Source: Pyropia yezoensis
Lineage: Eukaryota > Rhodophyta > Bangiophyceae > Bangiales > Bangiaceae
Length of the DNA: 64,000 nt
Assembly: GCA_009829735.1 (NCBI GenBank)
Contig: CM020619.1
Span: 7,182,375 to 7,246,374 of the forward strand
Reading direction: 5' to 3'
Shown: piece by piece, positions 1 through 12,161 of the stretch
How the letters are laid out: every line of letters begins with the position of its first letter
How positions within the stretch are numbered: position 1 is the stretch's first letter
Made by a program: the position numbers and the translations under genes
The notes under the pieces: model-generated
What the model was told of the DNA's origin: nothing
The model's database searches: none
The model's input: the letters and a program-made list of their open reading frames with translations, nothing else

Positions 1-1
<1 letters not shown>

Positions 2-31
<30 letters not shown>

Positions 32-2416
32 GCCGCCCCGGCCGCCGCTGCGGCTGCGGACGCCGTGCCGGCGGGCTCGGCGTCGGCCGCCGGCCGCGGG
101 CACAAGGGCCAGGGGGGGCGCCCGCGTGCGGTTGCAACGGCAGCGGATGTCGCGGACGTCCCACGGGCGGCGGTAGCTGCGGCGGCCGGGGCGGCGGCGG
201 GCGTGCCCGGGTCGGCCACGGCGGGCGACGAGGCGCTGGCGGCGATGCTCCATCCGACGCCCATCAACACGTTTTACGCCGACCACTGGGAGCGTCGCCC
301 GCTGCTGCTCCGGTGGTCCGACCTGCCGACAGCGACAGACGGTGGTGGTGGGGGCGGCGGCGGCGGCCGTGGTGGTCGTGGTGGTCGTGGCGACGAGCGC
401 CGCACGGGGATGACCGCCACCGCGTGGCGTCGCCGCTGGGCGGGCCTGCTGTCGGTGGAGGACATACGGCGGCTGGTGATGGGGGGGGCGCTTCGGTACG
501 GCGCGGACCTGGACGTGACACGCTACATGGATGGGGAGCGCGCCACGTACAATGCCAAGGAGTGTGAGGTGGACGCGGAAGTGGAAGGCGCGGGCGGCGG
601 CGGCGACTTGGCGGGTGAGCCCCACTGGATAAAGGGGGGAGGCTGTGATGACGCCAACGGGGAGGATGCGAATGGGGTCGGTACGACGGCTGGCCGCGAC
701 AACGGCAGTGGGGGGAGCACCAGTGTCGACGACGACGCGGGCGGTAGCGACAGTAGCGACAGCAACGACAGCAGCGCCAGCGATGCCATCGGCATGGATG
801 TCGGCGACGATGGGCGCGTGGACGACGGCGACGGCGACGGTACGGACGACGGCGAAGGCGACAGCAACAGCGCAGGACATGGCAGAGCCGCCCCCCCCGC
901 CTGGGAGCGAGCCGGCTCGGAGGCGTGGGCGCGCTTCAGCTCAGCCGGCTGCTCCCTCCGCCTCCTCCGCCCGCAGGCGTCGTCCACCCCCCTGTGGTCT
1001 CTCGCGTCCCGCCTCGAAGGGCACTTCCGCTGTGCGGTGGGGGCCAACGCGTACCTCACCCCCGCGGGGACGCAGGGCTTTGCGCCCCATTTTGACGACA
1101 TTGACGCGTTTATCTTGCAGGTGGCGGGTGCCAAGCGGTGGCGCGTCTACCCGCCGCGGCCCGACGGCCTCGACACGCTGCCGCGGCACTCGTCGGTGGA
1201 CTTTGGGCTCGCCGACGTGGCCGGCCGGGCACCCGTCGTGGACGCGGTACTCCACCCGGGGGACGTGCTGTACCTGCCGCGGGGGGCGGTGCACCAGGCG
1301 GTGGCCGTGGCGGCCGATGACGCGGTCGGGGTGGCGGCCGTCGCCGCCGGGCCGTCCCTCCACCTGACGCTCTCCACCTCCCAGCTGTGGACGTGGGCAG
1401 ACTGGCTAAAGGCGTCGTTTGCCGAGGCGGTCGAGTCGGCGGCGGCAGAGGAGGTGGCCCTCCGCCGCACCCTCCCCCGGGGACTCCTTTCGGTGGCAGG
1501 CGTGGCGCCATCGTCGGTGGCGGCGACGGCAGCGGCGGCGGCGACGACCAGCGGCCGCCGCCACGGCGGTGGCGGCCGCGGCGGCGCGGCGCCCCCCGAG
1601 TCCGTCCGCGACGCGGTGCGTTCGCGGCTGAGGTCGCTGCTCAAGCTGGTCGCCCGCCGCTACCCACTCGACGCGGCCGTCGACGGCCTCGCCGCCCGTT
1701 TCCTCACCGAGCGCCTCCCGCCGTGCCCCGTGGACATGGCCGCCCACGCGCCGCCGCCGCCGGGCTGGGGCGTCGACGGGGAGGGGAATGGAGGGGGGGG
1801 GGGGGGCGCCAATCGCTCTCGGGGCAAGGTCAAGGACCGCAGCCGCAAGCGGCAGCGCCTGGAAGCCCGCGCCGCGGCCGCGGCGGCCGCGCGTGCCGCG
1901 GTGGTCGGTCGCGGCGGGCGGCCCGCCGCGACAGATAGCGACAGCGACGACAGCGACAGTGGGAGCGGCGCCAGCGACGCCACCCGCAACAGCAGTGACG
2001 ACGACGATGACGACGATGGGGGCTGGGTGGACCCCGCGGACGGCCTGTTTGGGTACGTCCGCCCCAGCTCCACCGTCCGCCTTGCCGCGCCCAGCATTGC
2101 GCGGTTGACAATGGACGCCACCACCGGCCTGCCCGTCCTGCGGCATTGCGTGACCAACCCGCGGACCGCGACGCGCGATGACAGCGACGCTGCGGGTGGT
2201 GGCGGCGGCGGCGGGGGGGAGTCGGGGGTGCTTGGAGCGTCCCCCCCGGGCCTGCTGCGGGTGACGCCTGAGGAGGCCCTCGGCGTGGACAGCATCCTTG
2301 CCGCCTACCCGGCGGCGGTGGCGGTGCGGGATGTGGCGCTGGACGAGGTTGGTGACCGAGTGCAGCTGGTGCGGGCGCTCCTCGAGGCGCGGCTGCTCGT
2401 GGTGGTGAGCGCCTAG
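2..2416 (+). CDS. JmjC ribosomal oxygenase, NO66/MINA (RIOX) family, 5' end probably beyond the window
   Basis: This is a 2-oxoglutarate/Fe(II) dioxygenase of the family that hydroxylates histidines in ribosomal proteins in the nucleolus. The N-terminal family signature starts near 246 (MLHPTPINTFYADHWE), followed by the LRYGADLDVTRY block and the JmjC core GTQGFAPHFDDIDAF. The metal-binding His and Asp lie at about 1088-1096, and the distal His, in PRGAVHQA, at about 1292. A winged-helix-like tail ends at VVVSA. Two low-complexity inserts are rich in Gly, Asp and Ser (about 590-890 and 1780-2030); the family core is usually more compact. The frame is open to the left edge. The first codon offered at 65 is GTG, so translation begins either outside the window or at the ATG at 246. 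Single exon. It converges on the SURF1 gene. Confidence 0.88.
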
Positions 2417-2860
2417 AGGGGGCCACCCGGGGCGGGCGGGGGCGGGGAAGCGGGCGGGGATGGGGGGGCAAAATGGGAGGGAATCTGCTTGGCTGGGGGT
2501 CGGGGCGAGGTGGGGGGGGTGCGGATGGAGAGTGGGAAGGAGCTGTGGGACCTGGGAGGGGAATGGGGTCCAGGCGGGGGGGGGGGCAGTGGAAGAGGAG
2601 TAGACGCATACGCACGCTCCCGCGCCGTCCCTTGCCCCCACTCCGTTTGCGGCCGCCGCCGGTAGCCGGGACGGCTGTTGGGCGGTCGACGGCGGGCGGC
2701 AGTCAACAGCAAAGCACCAGCCGCGGCCTACGCCGTGCGGGGCCGCGCGTGCGTCTGGCTCCCCCGGAGGGGCCCCCCCACGGGGGCGCCGCGCACACCG
2801 CCCCTGCGCCTCCCCCACCCTGTCCCACCTCCCCCCTCCCCCGTCCCCCCCCCAACCACC

Positions 2861-2904
<44 letters not shown>

Positions 2905-2949
2905 AAGGAGTAACCACGCCCGCCCCCCCCCCCCCCCCCCCCCCCCACC
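2417..2949. other. Convergent intergenic spacer with long poly-C runs
   Basis: This is the shared 3' region of the JmjC and SURF1 genes. It contains C runs of roughly 40 nt (about 2863-2902) and 25 nt (about 2922-2946). No gene is seen. Confidence 0.6.
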
Positions 2950-4096
2950 CTACGCCCGCCACGCCCACGAGCGCCCCCGGAAGCGCCCGCGCGTGAGGAC
3001 GCCCAGCGTGGCGGCGAGCCCCCCCCAGGTGGCCGCGTAGATGGCGTGCGTCTCGACGGTGGTGGGAAAGGCGGCGAGCTCCGCCAGCCCCCGCGGGCGG
3101 GGGTAGGTGCCCGCCGCCGCCGCCGCGCCGTCATCGTCCACCACCTCCACCACCCACAGCGGCTCGTCGTCGCCGCCGCCGCCGTCGCCGCCGCCGCCGC
3201 CGCCCCCACCCCCACCCCCGCCCACAGCGTCGTCACCTCCCCCCGTGCGCGCCACCGTCTTGCCATCTGCGACGGCGGGGGCGGTGGCCGACAGGGCCGC
3301 CGCCACCGCGGGGGGATCGAGGTAGAACCAGCTCCCCGTGGCAGCCACGTTGGCGGGCGTGAACCGGCCGGGCGTCTCGGCCCGGCGGGTGACGCCCTCG
3401 AGCCGAAACGGCCGCCCCGCCGCCGCCGCCGCCGCCGGCCCGCCCCCATTCCCGCCCCGCCACCCGCGGGGCACCCACCCGTGGACGACCAGGACGGTGC
3501 CGACGCGCGGGCGGCCGTCCCACCCCCCCCCCCCTCGCCCCCACCCCCCCCCGCCCTCCCCCCCGCCATCTCCATCTCCCTCTTCCCCCGCCCCCCCCCG
3601 CCACCCCCTCTCCCCCAGCACAGCCGCGGCGGTGACGAGCAGGTGCCCCGACACCCCCCCCCCCCCCGGTCCACGCTCGCCGGCGGCCCGCGAGGCCCGA
3701 CGCGGACCGCGCCCCCCTCCGGGAGGCCCACCACATCCGCCACCACCCGCGTGTAGGGTGGCAGCGACGGCGAAGGGGCGGCGGCGGGCGCGCACGACGC
3801 CGCGGCCGACAGGGCGGTCGGGGGCGCTGCGAGCGCCGCGGCCCGGCCGGCGATCGCGTCGCGCTTGGTGGCCAGGCGGGACAGCTGCCAGACGGCAAGG
3901 CCAGCCGTGACGCCCACGGGGACGAGGAAGAGGATGGCCTCGGAGGGGCGGATGGGTGGGCGGGGGGGGGGCGGCGGCGGGGGGGGGGGGCGGCGGAGGG
4001 TGGCGGGGGAGGGGCGTACCCCCGACAGGTGGCGGCGGGGGGGGGGGGGGGACGCGCCAGGCCGCGGCGGGCAAGCGACAGGCAGAGGGGCCTCAT
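2950..4096 (-). CDS. SURF1: SURF1-like cytochrome c oxidase assembly factor, reading frame broken at homopolymer runs
   Basis: SURF1 is an inner-mitochondrial-membrane protein that helps heme a insertion into COX1. The recognisable parts appear in order on the minus strand. A presequence-like start MRPLCLSLARRGLARPP begins at 4096. TM1 (ILFLVPVGVTAGLAVWQLSR) lies near 3880-3940. The YTRVVADVVGLPEGG block is near 3720-3770, LVTAAAVLGE near 3620, RVGTVLVVHGWVPR near 3470-3510, and the GSWFYLDPPAVAAAL block near 3310-3350. The last TM segment, ETHAIYAATWGGLAATLG, is near 3010-3060, and the stop is at 2950. The pieces lie in different frames, and the switches coincide with G/C runs near 3960-4050 and 3655-3667. 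A G-rich stretch at about 3520-3620 is either an intron or a low-complexity insert. Homopolymer length errors or real length polymorphism explain this better than a dead gene, because all family blocks survive. Confidence 0.75.
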
Positions 4097-7000
4097 CGCG
4101 GGAGGGCGGGGGAGGAAGAGGCGGGGGGGCGGGGGGGACGAGCAGGGGGGGGGTGGGTAGCGCGGCAACGTCGCGGCGGTAGGGACAGGACAGGGTAGCC
4201 GCAACAGCGCGACGGGCCCTGGGTGGTCGTGGTGCTGGCGAGCTGGGGGCGATCCTTCTCCCATCGTGAGCAGTCATTGTGCATCACACGCCCGCATCGT
4301 CAGCGCTGATCCAACCTGTCTTGCCGTGCACAGCCCCCCCTCGCGGTGGGGCTGTGCCACGGGGCGCCCGACGGCTACCTGGCACTGCAGTGCGTCGGCA
4401 GAGATGTTCGCAATGGACATGTGTCTTTCTACCTTAGGGAGGACTCTTGTGTTATAGCAGCCACAGGTGCCCTGGTGCGCTCGACGCCGGCGCCACACAA
4501 GGCAACACAAACGGAGCCGCGCCGGGTGCCGTCCGAAAGGGTCCAACGGTCTGTGTCGTCCTCGCCAAACGGCTTTAGGCCCAACAGAGCTAACCCCCGC
4601 AGGCCCACCAAGCACAGACCCTCCAGGGAGCGCCCGCACCTCCCCGCGCGCGCCCTTCCCTCCCCGCGGCCGCTCACCCGCACAGGCCTTCTCCCGTGCG
4701 GCGCTGCCCCTGCGGTGACAACACACACACCCGGCGCACCGCCCAGCGCCCTTCCACCCCTCTGCAGTGCACCAGGCGGGAACTGGCACGCCCGCTCCCG
4801 CAGCGTGCACCTTGAAGATGCACGCCACGCAACAGCAGCGGTGGCAGTGACGACGTCATCCACCCGCCAACCTCTCCTCTGGCGGTGGCGCCATGCCGGG
4901 CGGGGCACGCCCGCGCCGCTACAGCCCCCTCAACGGAGGCAGCGCATACGGCCACCCGGGGCTCGGCGATGACGGCGGGGACGGGCGGGTGCCAGTGCGC
5001 GGCGAGGCGCGGACTTCCGCCCGGGTGTCCGCCGCGGCCCAGATGGGCAGGTCTGGCGGTGCAAAAGGCAGTGGCGGCGATGCGTCATGCAGGATATGGG
5101 GGCGTGTTGGCCAGGCAGGTGGCGGGGGTGTTGGAGGCGGCGGCGGCGGCGGCGGCGGCGGCGGGGACGACACAACCCACGACGAAGAGGACAGCCGCAC
5201 CAGCGGCATGGATGCCCCCTCGCCGCAGCAGGCGCAACCGGTAGCCGGCAGCAGCAAGGCCGCTGCGGCTCCCACCCAGCCACACGCGCACGCCCGCCGC
5301 GGCGCGGGGGGTGCGACGCAAGCGCACCCGCATGCGACGGCCGCGGGTGGCGGCGGGAGGGGAGCAAAGACCCAGGCGGCGGGGTAGACGAACACCGCCA
5401 CACGGCTGGGGGCGAGGACCACTCGGGCGCCACCACCCGCCACCGGCGCCGTCGCCATGCGGTACTGCCGGTGGGCGGAATGCGCGGTCCACGGGGCGCC
5501 ATCGTCTTGATAATGAGCCCAGCCGCCACCGCCGAGATCGCCGTCGCTGCCACCGCCGCCGCCGCCGCCGCCGCCACCTTGGCCGCGACTGCCGCCCCGC
5601 TACAGGTGCTGCTCCATGTGGACAACCCCGCGGACGCGACGGGATGCGAATCCCCGGGCTCCCACCGTCAGCCCGCGGGCGTCGCGTGCCGCCGTCGACG
5701 GCCGCTCCAGTGGCGCGAGTGGATGGGTGGACGGACAGACGGCAGGGGCACCCTCTTCAAGCCGCCGGTGCACCCGCGGTGTGCACGTTGCGTGCTGGCG
5801 GCACGCGTGCCCGTGCGCCCGTGAGCGCCGTACGCCAGCGCTCGTGCTCTTCCGGTCGAACCCCTCCCAAAGACAGAGCCATGCTGCTCTTATGGGCCGC
5901 CGCGCGGGCCCCATCTCGGCCTGGAGGGCCGAGCTGCCCGCGTGCTCCCACGGCCAGGCGCAACGCGTAGACGCTGGGAACCACCTCACCCCCCGCATTG
6001 GCCAAAGCGCCGAGACAGACGAGGTCTGGCGCTCCCCTCTTCCCCCCTCCCCACGGGCCACCCCGACGCCCCTCACCCGCGGGCGCTTTCCTAGCCATGG
6101 AGGAGGATAGCGGCGGCCCAAACGAGGCCTGCAGCGCAACGGTGCCACAGTCAGCGCCTCGAGAACTGGGGAGAGGGCGGGTGGGCGGGATGGAAGAACC
6201 CCCTCCTGTTCATCAGTTTCCTCCCCTTCCGCGCTTCCTTTCTCAACCACGGATCACGCCGCTCGGGCGGGGATCTCTCGCTCTAACCGCCATGACGAAA
6301 CTGACACTATTCAGCTCTCCCGTCTCACAACACGCGGGTGGCACAGGCTCTCCAGCTCGAGAGCGCTCTCACTGCGGCCCTGCGCCAGCCGCGTGCCGTG
6401 AGGTGCGGCGGGCCTTGTCAGACCACCTGGTCTGTGACGCCGCCCCATCCGAATCCACTCACTCCCATAGGATACAGCGCGTACGCTCGGACACTCAAGA
6501 GGGGAGCTTCCCTACTCTTGTCGGGCTGGGCCACGGGCGACGGCCAATGCCCGCGCCCGAGCACCTCCTCCGTGGAGACGGTCACCACTGCAGCTGCCGC
6601 TGTGCGCCCAATGGGCTCCACGAGTTGTGTCGGGTTGGCGCTTGCCGTCCCCCCACTTTTTCTGGGCGTCGGGGGCCCCCGGGGGGGGGGGGGAGGTGAG
6701 AGACCACCCCCGTGTCAGAGGGACGGGACAGATCAAGCGCCGTGTCCCCGCGGCAGCTGCCGGTGACACGCCCCTCCCGGTTCGCGGGAGGTGGGTGTCG
6801 CCGCGACGCGCGCGCGCCAGAGGCCGGAAAGACCCACAAGGACTGCACGCACCCCCTCCACGGCGGGACGCGTACCGCCCCAACGTCCGTGCCGGCGCCC
6901 GCCAGAAAGGATGCCGCACCAATGGGCAAAGGGCCGCCCTCTGGCGGGGACACCGACACCTGCTGTGGGGCAGTCCGCACCGCCCATCGCGCCGCCACGC

Positions 7001-7107
7001 GCACGCCTCTTTGCTCGGCCAGCAGCCAACCGTGGGCTGGCCCAGCCACCCCCTCTAAGCCGTGCATGACAAGGGTGGGGTGCTTTTCTGTTTTTATTGT
7101 TTGTTTA
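4097..7107. other. 3 kb GC-rich stretch, no gene resolved
   Basis: A 10-bp perfect hairpin (4328-4337 pairing with 4348-4357) lies upstream of SURF1. Many overlapping open frames exist on both strands because of base composition. On the minus strand, 4919-5640 holds two hydrophobic Ala-rich stretches in different frames, and 5757-6098 has a natural-looking peptide frame, so an unresolved multi-exon minus-strand gene is possible. I recognise no family. Intergenic sequence continues to 7107. Confidence 0.35.
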
Positions 7108-8998
7108 TCACAGCGCGTGGACGGCGGTGAGGGCGGCGAGCGCCACATCCGCCGCCTCGGCGGGGGTCCACACATCCCGCACGCCCGCCAGGGTAGACAG
7201 CAGGTCCCCCCCGCCGCCACCGCCGCCGCCGCTAGCGGTGAGGGAGAGGGATGCGGCGGTGGAAAAGGTGCTGCCGCCGCTCCCGTCGGGCCCGTCGTCG
7301 GCGGCGACCGTGAACAGGGCGTTGCCCAACGCGCCGTGGACAGCAAGGACGGCGGCGGCGCCCCCCCCGCCGTCCATCGCGGCAAGGCCCACCAGGCCCG
7401 CACACGCGGCGGCGGCCACCTTGGGGCGCTGCGGGTGGGCGGCACCTGCCGCTATGAGCACCCCCCCCACCCCTTCGTGCGGCAAGTGCGGGCGAGCGCC
7501 GGCGACACGGCCGCGTCGGCGGTGCCGCCCCCCCCGCCGTCGCCGGCGCGCAGCCGCCGCGCCAGCGCCGCACACACTGGCGCGGCGACCGACACGTGGT
7601 CCTTGCCGTGCCGCGCGTAGGCGCGGACAAGCGCCGCGCCGGCGCCGTTGGCAACCAGCAGCGGCGCCACCGATCGCGCTAGATGGACGAGCCTCCAGAC
7701 GCCCGCCGCAACGACCGCCAGGGAGAAAGCCCGCGTGGGAGCGAAGAGCGCCCAGGACGGGCGTGTGGGCGCCCTTGCGCGCCGCATCGGTGAGGCGGCC
7801 AATGGCCGCCACCTCCACCGACGTGACCCCGCCGGGGGGGGGTCTCCATGACCACCGCTCCCGCCACCGCTCCCGCACGCGGGGGCATCATCCCCGCGCC
7901 GGCTGTAGCGGTGCCCGTGACCGGCCCGGCCGCGCCGCCCCTGCCCCCCGCAGACGGAGACGCTGCCGCCGCCGCCGCGGCCGCCTCGACCGCCGTCGCG
8001 CCTGTCGCGGGGACGTCACTAAGGCAGTGCGAGTGAGCGTGCGGCATGCTGTTGGTGGACCAGCCGCTGCCGTCCCACAGGACCGACGAGCCGCCGGCGG
8101 TTGCGGTGACGGAGCCCCCCGCCGTCGACGACGGGGCCACGCCCGCTGACAGGGAGGCACCGTCCAGGAGGGGGGCGCCAATGCCACCGCTTCCATGCCG
8201 GACAACGGTGGGTACGCAGCCGGCCGATGATAGAGGCAGCGGCCGGGCGGGGGAGGGGGTGCGGGGGGCTCAGAGATGGCAGACGGGATGGCCGACGGCC
8301 GCGGCGGCGCCACCGCCGCGGCCGCCAGCACGGCCGTGTCGCCCGACGCGGCTGCACGGGCGATGGTGTCGGCGGCGAGGCCGCCGCCACGGTCGCCACG
8401 GTCACAGCCGCCGTGGGCAGCGACGACAGGAGGGGAGTCTGGCCTCGTGGTGGACGACAAGGACGACCCCGCGGCGGACGACACGAGCGGCAGCCCCGAC
8501 TTCATCGTCGGCAGCCGTTTGAGCTGCCGCAGGGGCAGCGGCTCGGGGCGCTTTCCAGGATGGGGGACCGCCGCCCCCGCGTCGCAGCCGCTTCCGCCGC
8601 TGCTTCCGCCGCCGCCGCATGTGCCGCCACCACCTCTGCCGCCGCCAGCCGACTCCGACTACACGAGGTGGATCTCCGACCGGAGGGTCGGCATCCGCGG
8701 CAGCCGCCGGGAGGATAGTCGCCACGGCAGCCCACCGTCGCCACGGCAGCCCACCGTCGCCGCCATTGCCGTCGACGATGCCGCCACTGCTCCCGCCATC
8801 GCCACCGTCGCCTCTGGAAGAAGCAGGCGCCCCGGCCCCACGACCGCGACCGCGACCGCCACCCCCGCTGCCACCACCACTGCTGCCACTGACGCCACTG
8901 GCTAGCCCCGACGCTGCCGCAAACGACTCGACGGCGGTGCGGGCGGGCGGCTTGCCCGGCGAGGAGTCCTGGGCGGGAGAGACTGTGGCGGCGTCCCA
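7108..8998 (-). CDS. Probable armadillo-repeat protein, split over several frames
   Basis: The coding signal on the minus strand runs from a Ser/Gly/Ala-rich N-terminal part (about 8998-8000) to a C-terminal helical-repeat part. ARM-like helices include VANGAGAALVRAYARHGKDH (near 7600-7650), KVAAAACAGLVGLAAMDG (near 7370-7430) and a final PAEAADVALAALTAVHAL before the stop at 7108. GGVTSVEVAAIGRLTDAARK near 7780-7840 belongs to the same domain. The frame changes between these blocks, so introns or homopolymer errors are involved and the exon borders cannot be fixed. A Gly-rich loop interrupts the last repeat. The family call rests on the spacing and hydrophobic pattern of the repeats, not on a specific signature. 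It could be another alpha-solenoid protein. Confidence 0.4.
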
Positions 8999-10976
8999 TT
9001 AGAGAACAGCCACGGAAGGCTTTCCAAGAGGACCACGCTTGTTCGTTTCGGAAGACATGAAGTATTGCAGTCCCCCGAATTTTGTCTAATGGAGACAAGA
9101 GCAACAGCGTGACAACAAGGACACGAGCCAACCGCGTGCTGGGAGCTCGCAGCGGACTAATAGCGTGGTGTGGAGCTTTCCTTTTGATCAGGCGATGATT
9201 GGCTGCAGTCGCGGCGGATCTGGTACCGAACGCTGGTTGGTCAGATAGCTGTTGTTTTCACTTACAATCTTGGCGGATTTCCCTCTATCTCGGCCCGATC
9301 CACTCAAGAGCACTGGGAGAGGTCGCAGCTGGTTCCTGGGATGCATGTTCGCTCTTTGATGTGGCCAGAAATCTCGAGAAAGTCTCAGATCGCACTGTTC
9401 CCACGCTAACGCGGAGCTCTCATTGGCCCGTGGAGCGTCATCTGACGCATGCCATTGGCCTGTTGTGGGTCTTTTGTTGTTATTGTCGCCATGAGACAAA
9501 ATTCGGGTTACAATACCCTGACTTGCAACATTTCAACATCAGTTGAACCCTCATCTAATTGGGCCACACCTTCGCCGCAGGAAAGTCTGAAGGGCCCCCG
9601 TATATTTACTCTATATGGATGTGGACCCTGCAGGGTACAGGACACCGCCAGGGACATGCGTGATTCATATTGTCAAGCTGTGTGAGGTCCACTCTGGCCC
9701 ACTCGCGGTCAGGCATCGATCAGGTGCGAAGAGGGATGGCAATTGGCGGCAACCCCCGCCCGAGAGCGTGTCGGCCACGCGCGTGCGAGCGCGGCGGCGG
9801 AAAGGATGGCCCCCGGGCCGTCAAAGCTCCTTCAAAAGTAGGCGAATCCGTGCAGTCTACGGCGGCAGCCACAAGCGGCCTCGCCAGCCTGCCATGCGCC
9901 GGCGGCACAGGCTGCACACACATCGCACGCGCGGCGCGGGCGCGCCGGGACGCCGGCGAGCGAGGCCCGCTGACCGACGACGTGTGGCCCTCGTGACGTG
10001 GCCCATGATTGACCGTGGGCCACCCGCCCACGGGCCTGCGGTGTCTGACCTGCCGCAACGAGGCGAGGGGAAAATCCTGATGTCGGCGTGCGGGCCTCTC
10101 GCTGTCCCCAACCCCCTCGCCACCCTACGTTGGCGGCCACCGGCACGCCGGTTGGTTGAAAGAAAACGGCGCCACCACCCCACATCTAGTCGGGTGGCAC
10201 CAACAAAAAATCTCAACCACCAACGGGACGTTGGGGCTGTCAAAGGCGGGCCTCCCGAGGGTGCGTGGGTCCTCTGGCCGCCTTCGCTGCAGCCGGGCTG
10301 GCCCTTCGAGGGGATTGCCACTCGAGTCATGGCAATCACTGCCATGATGGATGGCCCATCACCCCGTCAGCCCGGCAGGACGTCCTGCCGCAGCTGCCGC
10401 CCACACGCGGTTTGGTGCCCCCTTGGTCGAGGCCCCCCCCCCCGGCAGGTCGGCCTGTGCCGCGCGCCGAGGCGCGGGCCTGCCCCGGCGCCCACCGCAC
10501 CAGACCACGTGGGACCCCTCGCACGAGGCTGCCCCGGTGGTGTGTAGGGGGCATTCGCTTTTGCGCCGCGTCACGGGCGACGCTCTGCCTGCCGACACTC
10601 CCGCAAGGGCGGCCTGCGCGCGCACGGGTCTACAAAAGGGGTGGGGGGGGGGGACGCCCGCTGCTCAATCGCGACGACCGCCTTCCCACTCACCTACATC
10701 TCGAGTGGCGGTTGCACCCTCGTCGTGCACGGCCGCCCCTCGCCCTTCCGCCCCCCCGTCTTGGTTGGTTCTTCTTTGGCTCGCTCTCCCCCCCCCCCGC
10801 CGGCCGCCCTCAACCCCCGAATGTTGCACGCTTTCCCCGGCAAGACGGCTCTCCGCTTGCCACTCGTGGTCGCGCCGTAAGCGTTACGCCCCCGCGCCCC
10901 CTGTGACAAGCTCGCGCCTATCTTTTCCACCTTACCCAACTCCTTGAACGCCTTCGCCCCCCCCACCCCCGCCAAG
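8999..10976. other. Intergenic region, partly AT-richer, with inverted repeats
   Basis: The stretch at about 9010-9640 has lower GC than its surroundings and no convincing frame. Short inverted repeats occur near 9995-10030 and 10310-10350. A TATA-like TACAAAAG at 10631 precedes pyrimidine-rich sequence leading into the next gene. No gene is recognised. Confidence 0.4.
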
Positions 10977-11567
10977 ATGTTGCTGCTACCGCTGACGCTG
11001 GCTACCGCGGTCGTGTCGTCCATCCACAAGGCCGGCAGCCGCACCCGCCAGGCCGCGTCTGCGCTGGTGCACCACGGCCACCACGCGGCCGCGGCGGCGC
11101 CCGTCGACGTGCCGTCGCCGCCGCCGTCCCGCGGCCCAGGTGCCGGCGCCGCTGGCCGGCGCATGTCCATGGAGGCCCGCCGCCGCCGCACGTCGGTTGA
11201 CGGCGGCAGCAGCGCCGCGTCGATGGGGTCCCTACCGTCGGCAAGCCGGCCGCGGCAGCCCACCCTGCAGCGCCGCGCGTCGACGGGCGGCGCGCCGCTG
11301 GCACGGGGGCACCGCCAGCAAGTGGACGGCGACCGGCTCGACGGCGCCGCCGGCGGGCGGCGGCGGTCGAGCGTCGACATGGGGGCAGGCCCCCGGTCGT
11401 CGGCGGCTGCGGCAGCGTCGGCGGCCGCACCGCGTCGGCGGAGCTCCCTCGGCGCCAGCAGCGTCGACAGCGGGCGGCGGGCGTCGGTGGACAGCGGCCG
11501 CGCGGCGGTCAGCTTTGACATGATGATGGACCAGCCCGCTGTCACCCCGACACGCTCAGCGTGGTGA
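10977..11567 (+). CDS. Small basic protein with repeated RRxS motifs
   Basis: A 196-residue product starts at the ATG at 10977 in a good context (GCCAAGATG). The frame is open 11 codons further upstream but only from a TTG codon. The N-terminus is hydrophobic (MLLLPLTLATAVVSSIHKAG), like a signal peptide or short anchor. The rest is Ala/Ser/Arg-rich and carries six RR-x-S type sites (RRMS, RRTS, RRAS, RRSS, RRSS, RRAS), most followed by Val/Leu-Asp or Gly. Such sites are typical targets of basophilic kinases of the PKA/AKT type. I recognise no family. The regular spacing of the motif argues for a real protein. The overlapping minus-strand frame looks like a composition artefact. Confidence 0.5.
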   Translation: MLLLPLTLATAVVSSIHKAGSRTRQAASALVHHGHHAAAAAPVDVPSPPPSRGPGAGAAGRRMSMEARRRRTSVDGGSSAASMGSLPSASRPRQPTLQRRASTGGAPLARGHRQQVDGDRLDGAAGGRRRSSVDMGAGPRSSAAAAASAAAPRRRSSLGASSVDSGRRASVDSGRAAVSFDMMMDQPAVTPTRSAW

Positions 11568-12161
11568 GCGGGAGGTGGCGGGGTGAGGTCGGCGACGCAG
11601 GGGTGTTGACTGAATTGCCGCTGGTGTGTGTGGGAGCAAGGGGAGGACGATGTATAGCGGTTGGGGAGGGGGGTGGTCTGTGGGGCGTCAGTAAGGCGAC
11701 ATGAAGGTGCGTCGAACGTGGGTGGGAAGGGAAGTGCAGTAGGCCCGGTCCGCGGTGCGACGGCGCTGATAAAATACAAGGGATTGATTGATGGTCGCGG
11801 GAGAGCCTTGCCGCTATAGCGGTGCGCGCCGCAGTTTGCGGTGGAACCGCAGTCAGTCCCGTGGACCACGCCACGCAAAGGTTATCCACTGCTTTACCAG
11901 CGCTGACGCGGAGGTGGTCCCGACGGCATGTGCTCCACCGACGCGGTGGCGTGCAGGGAGAACCGGTGCCGCCGTCGCAACCCAGCTGCAAAGCTCCGAC
12001 AGCGATTTTCGTTCGTGGTCGCATCAGCTGGCAAAAGCAGAGGAAAGCAGCCGGAGAAGAGACGGCTCGGCGTGTATCGGGCAGGGAAAGGCCGGAAAAG
12101 GAATAGGGGGGTCGCCCGACGGCCAGCCGGACGCGCCCGCCCTCAGCTGCTGCGCCTGCCT
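11568..12161. other. Convergent intergenic spacer
   Basis: This lies between the RRxS protein and the minus-strand membrane protein. The first half is G-rich, the second mixed. No gene or repeat is recognised. Confidence 0.5.

Noticed and set aside
4274-6766. Numerous overlapping frames on both strands
   Set aside because: None shows a family signature, and GC-rich DNA keeps frames open. Only a note of a possible minus-strand gene is kept.
9188-10547. Frames of 100-310 codons in the 9.2-10.5 kb spacer
   Set aside because: No motif, no consistent start context, and alternative frames overlap with equal length.
10694-11878. 394-codon minus-strand frame over the RRxS protein
   Set aside because: The plus strand has a better start context and patterned motifs. 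The minus peptide is composition-driven.
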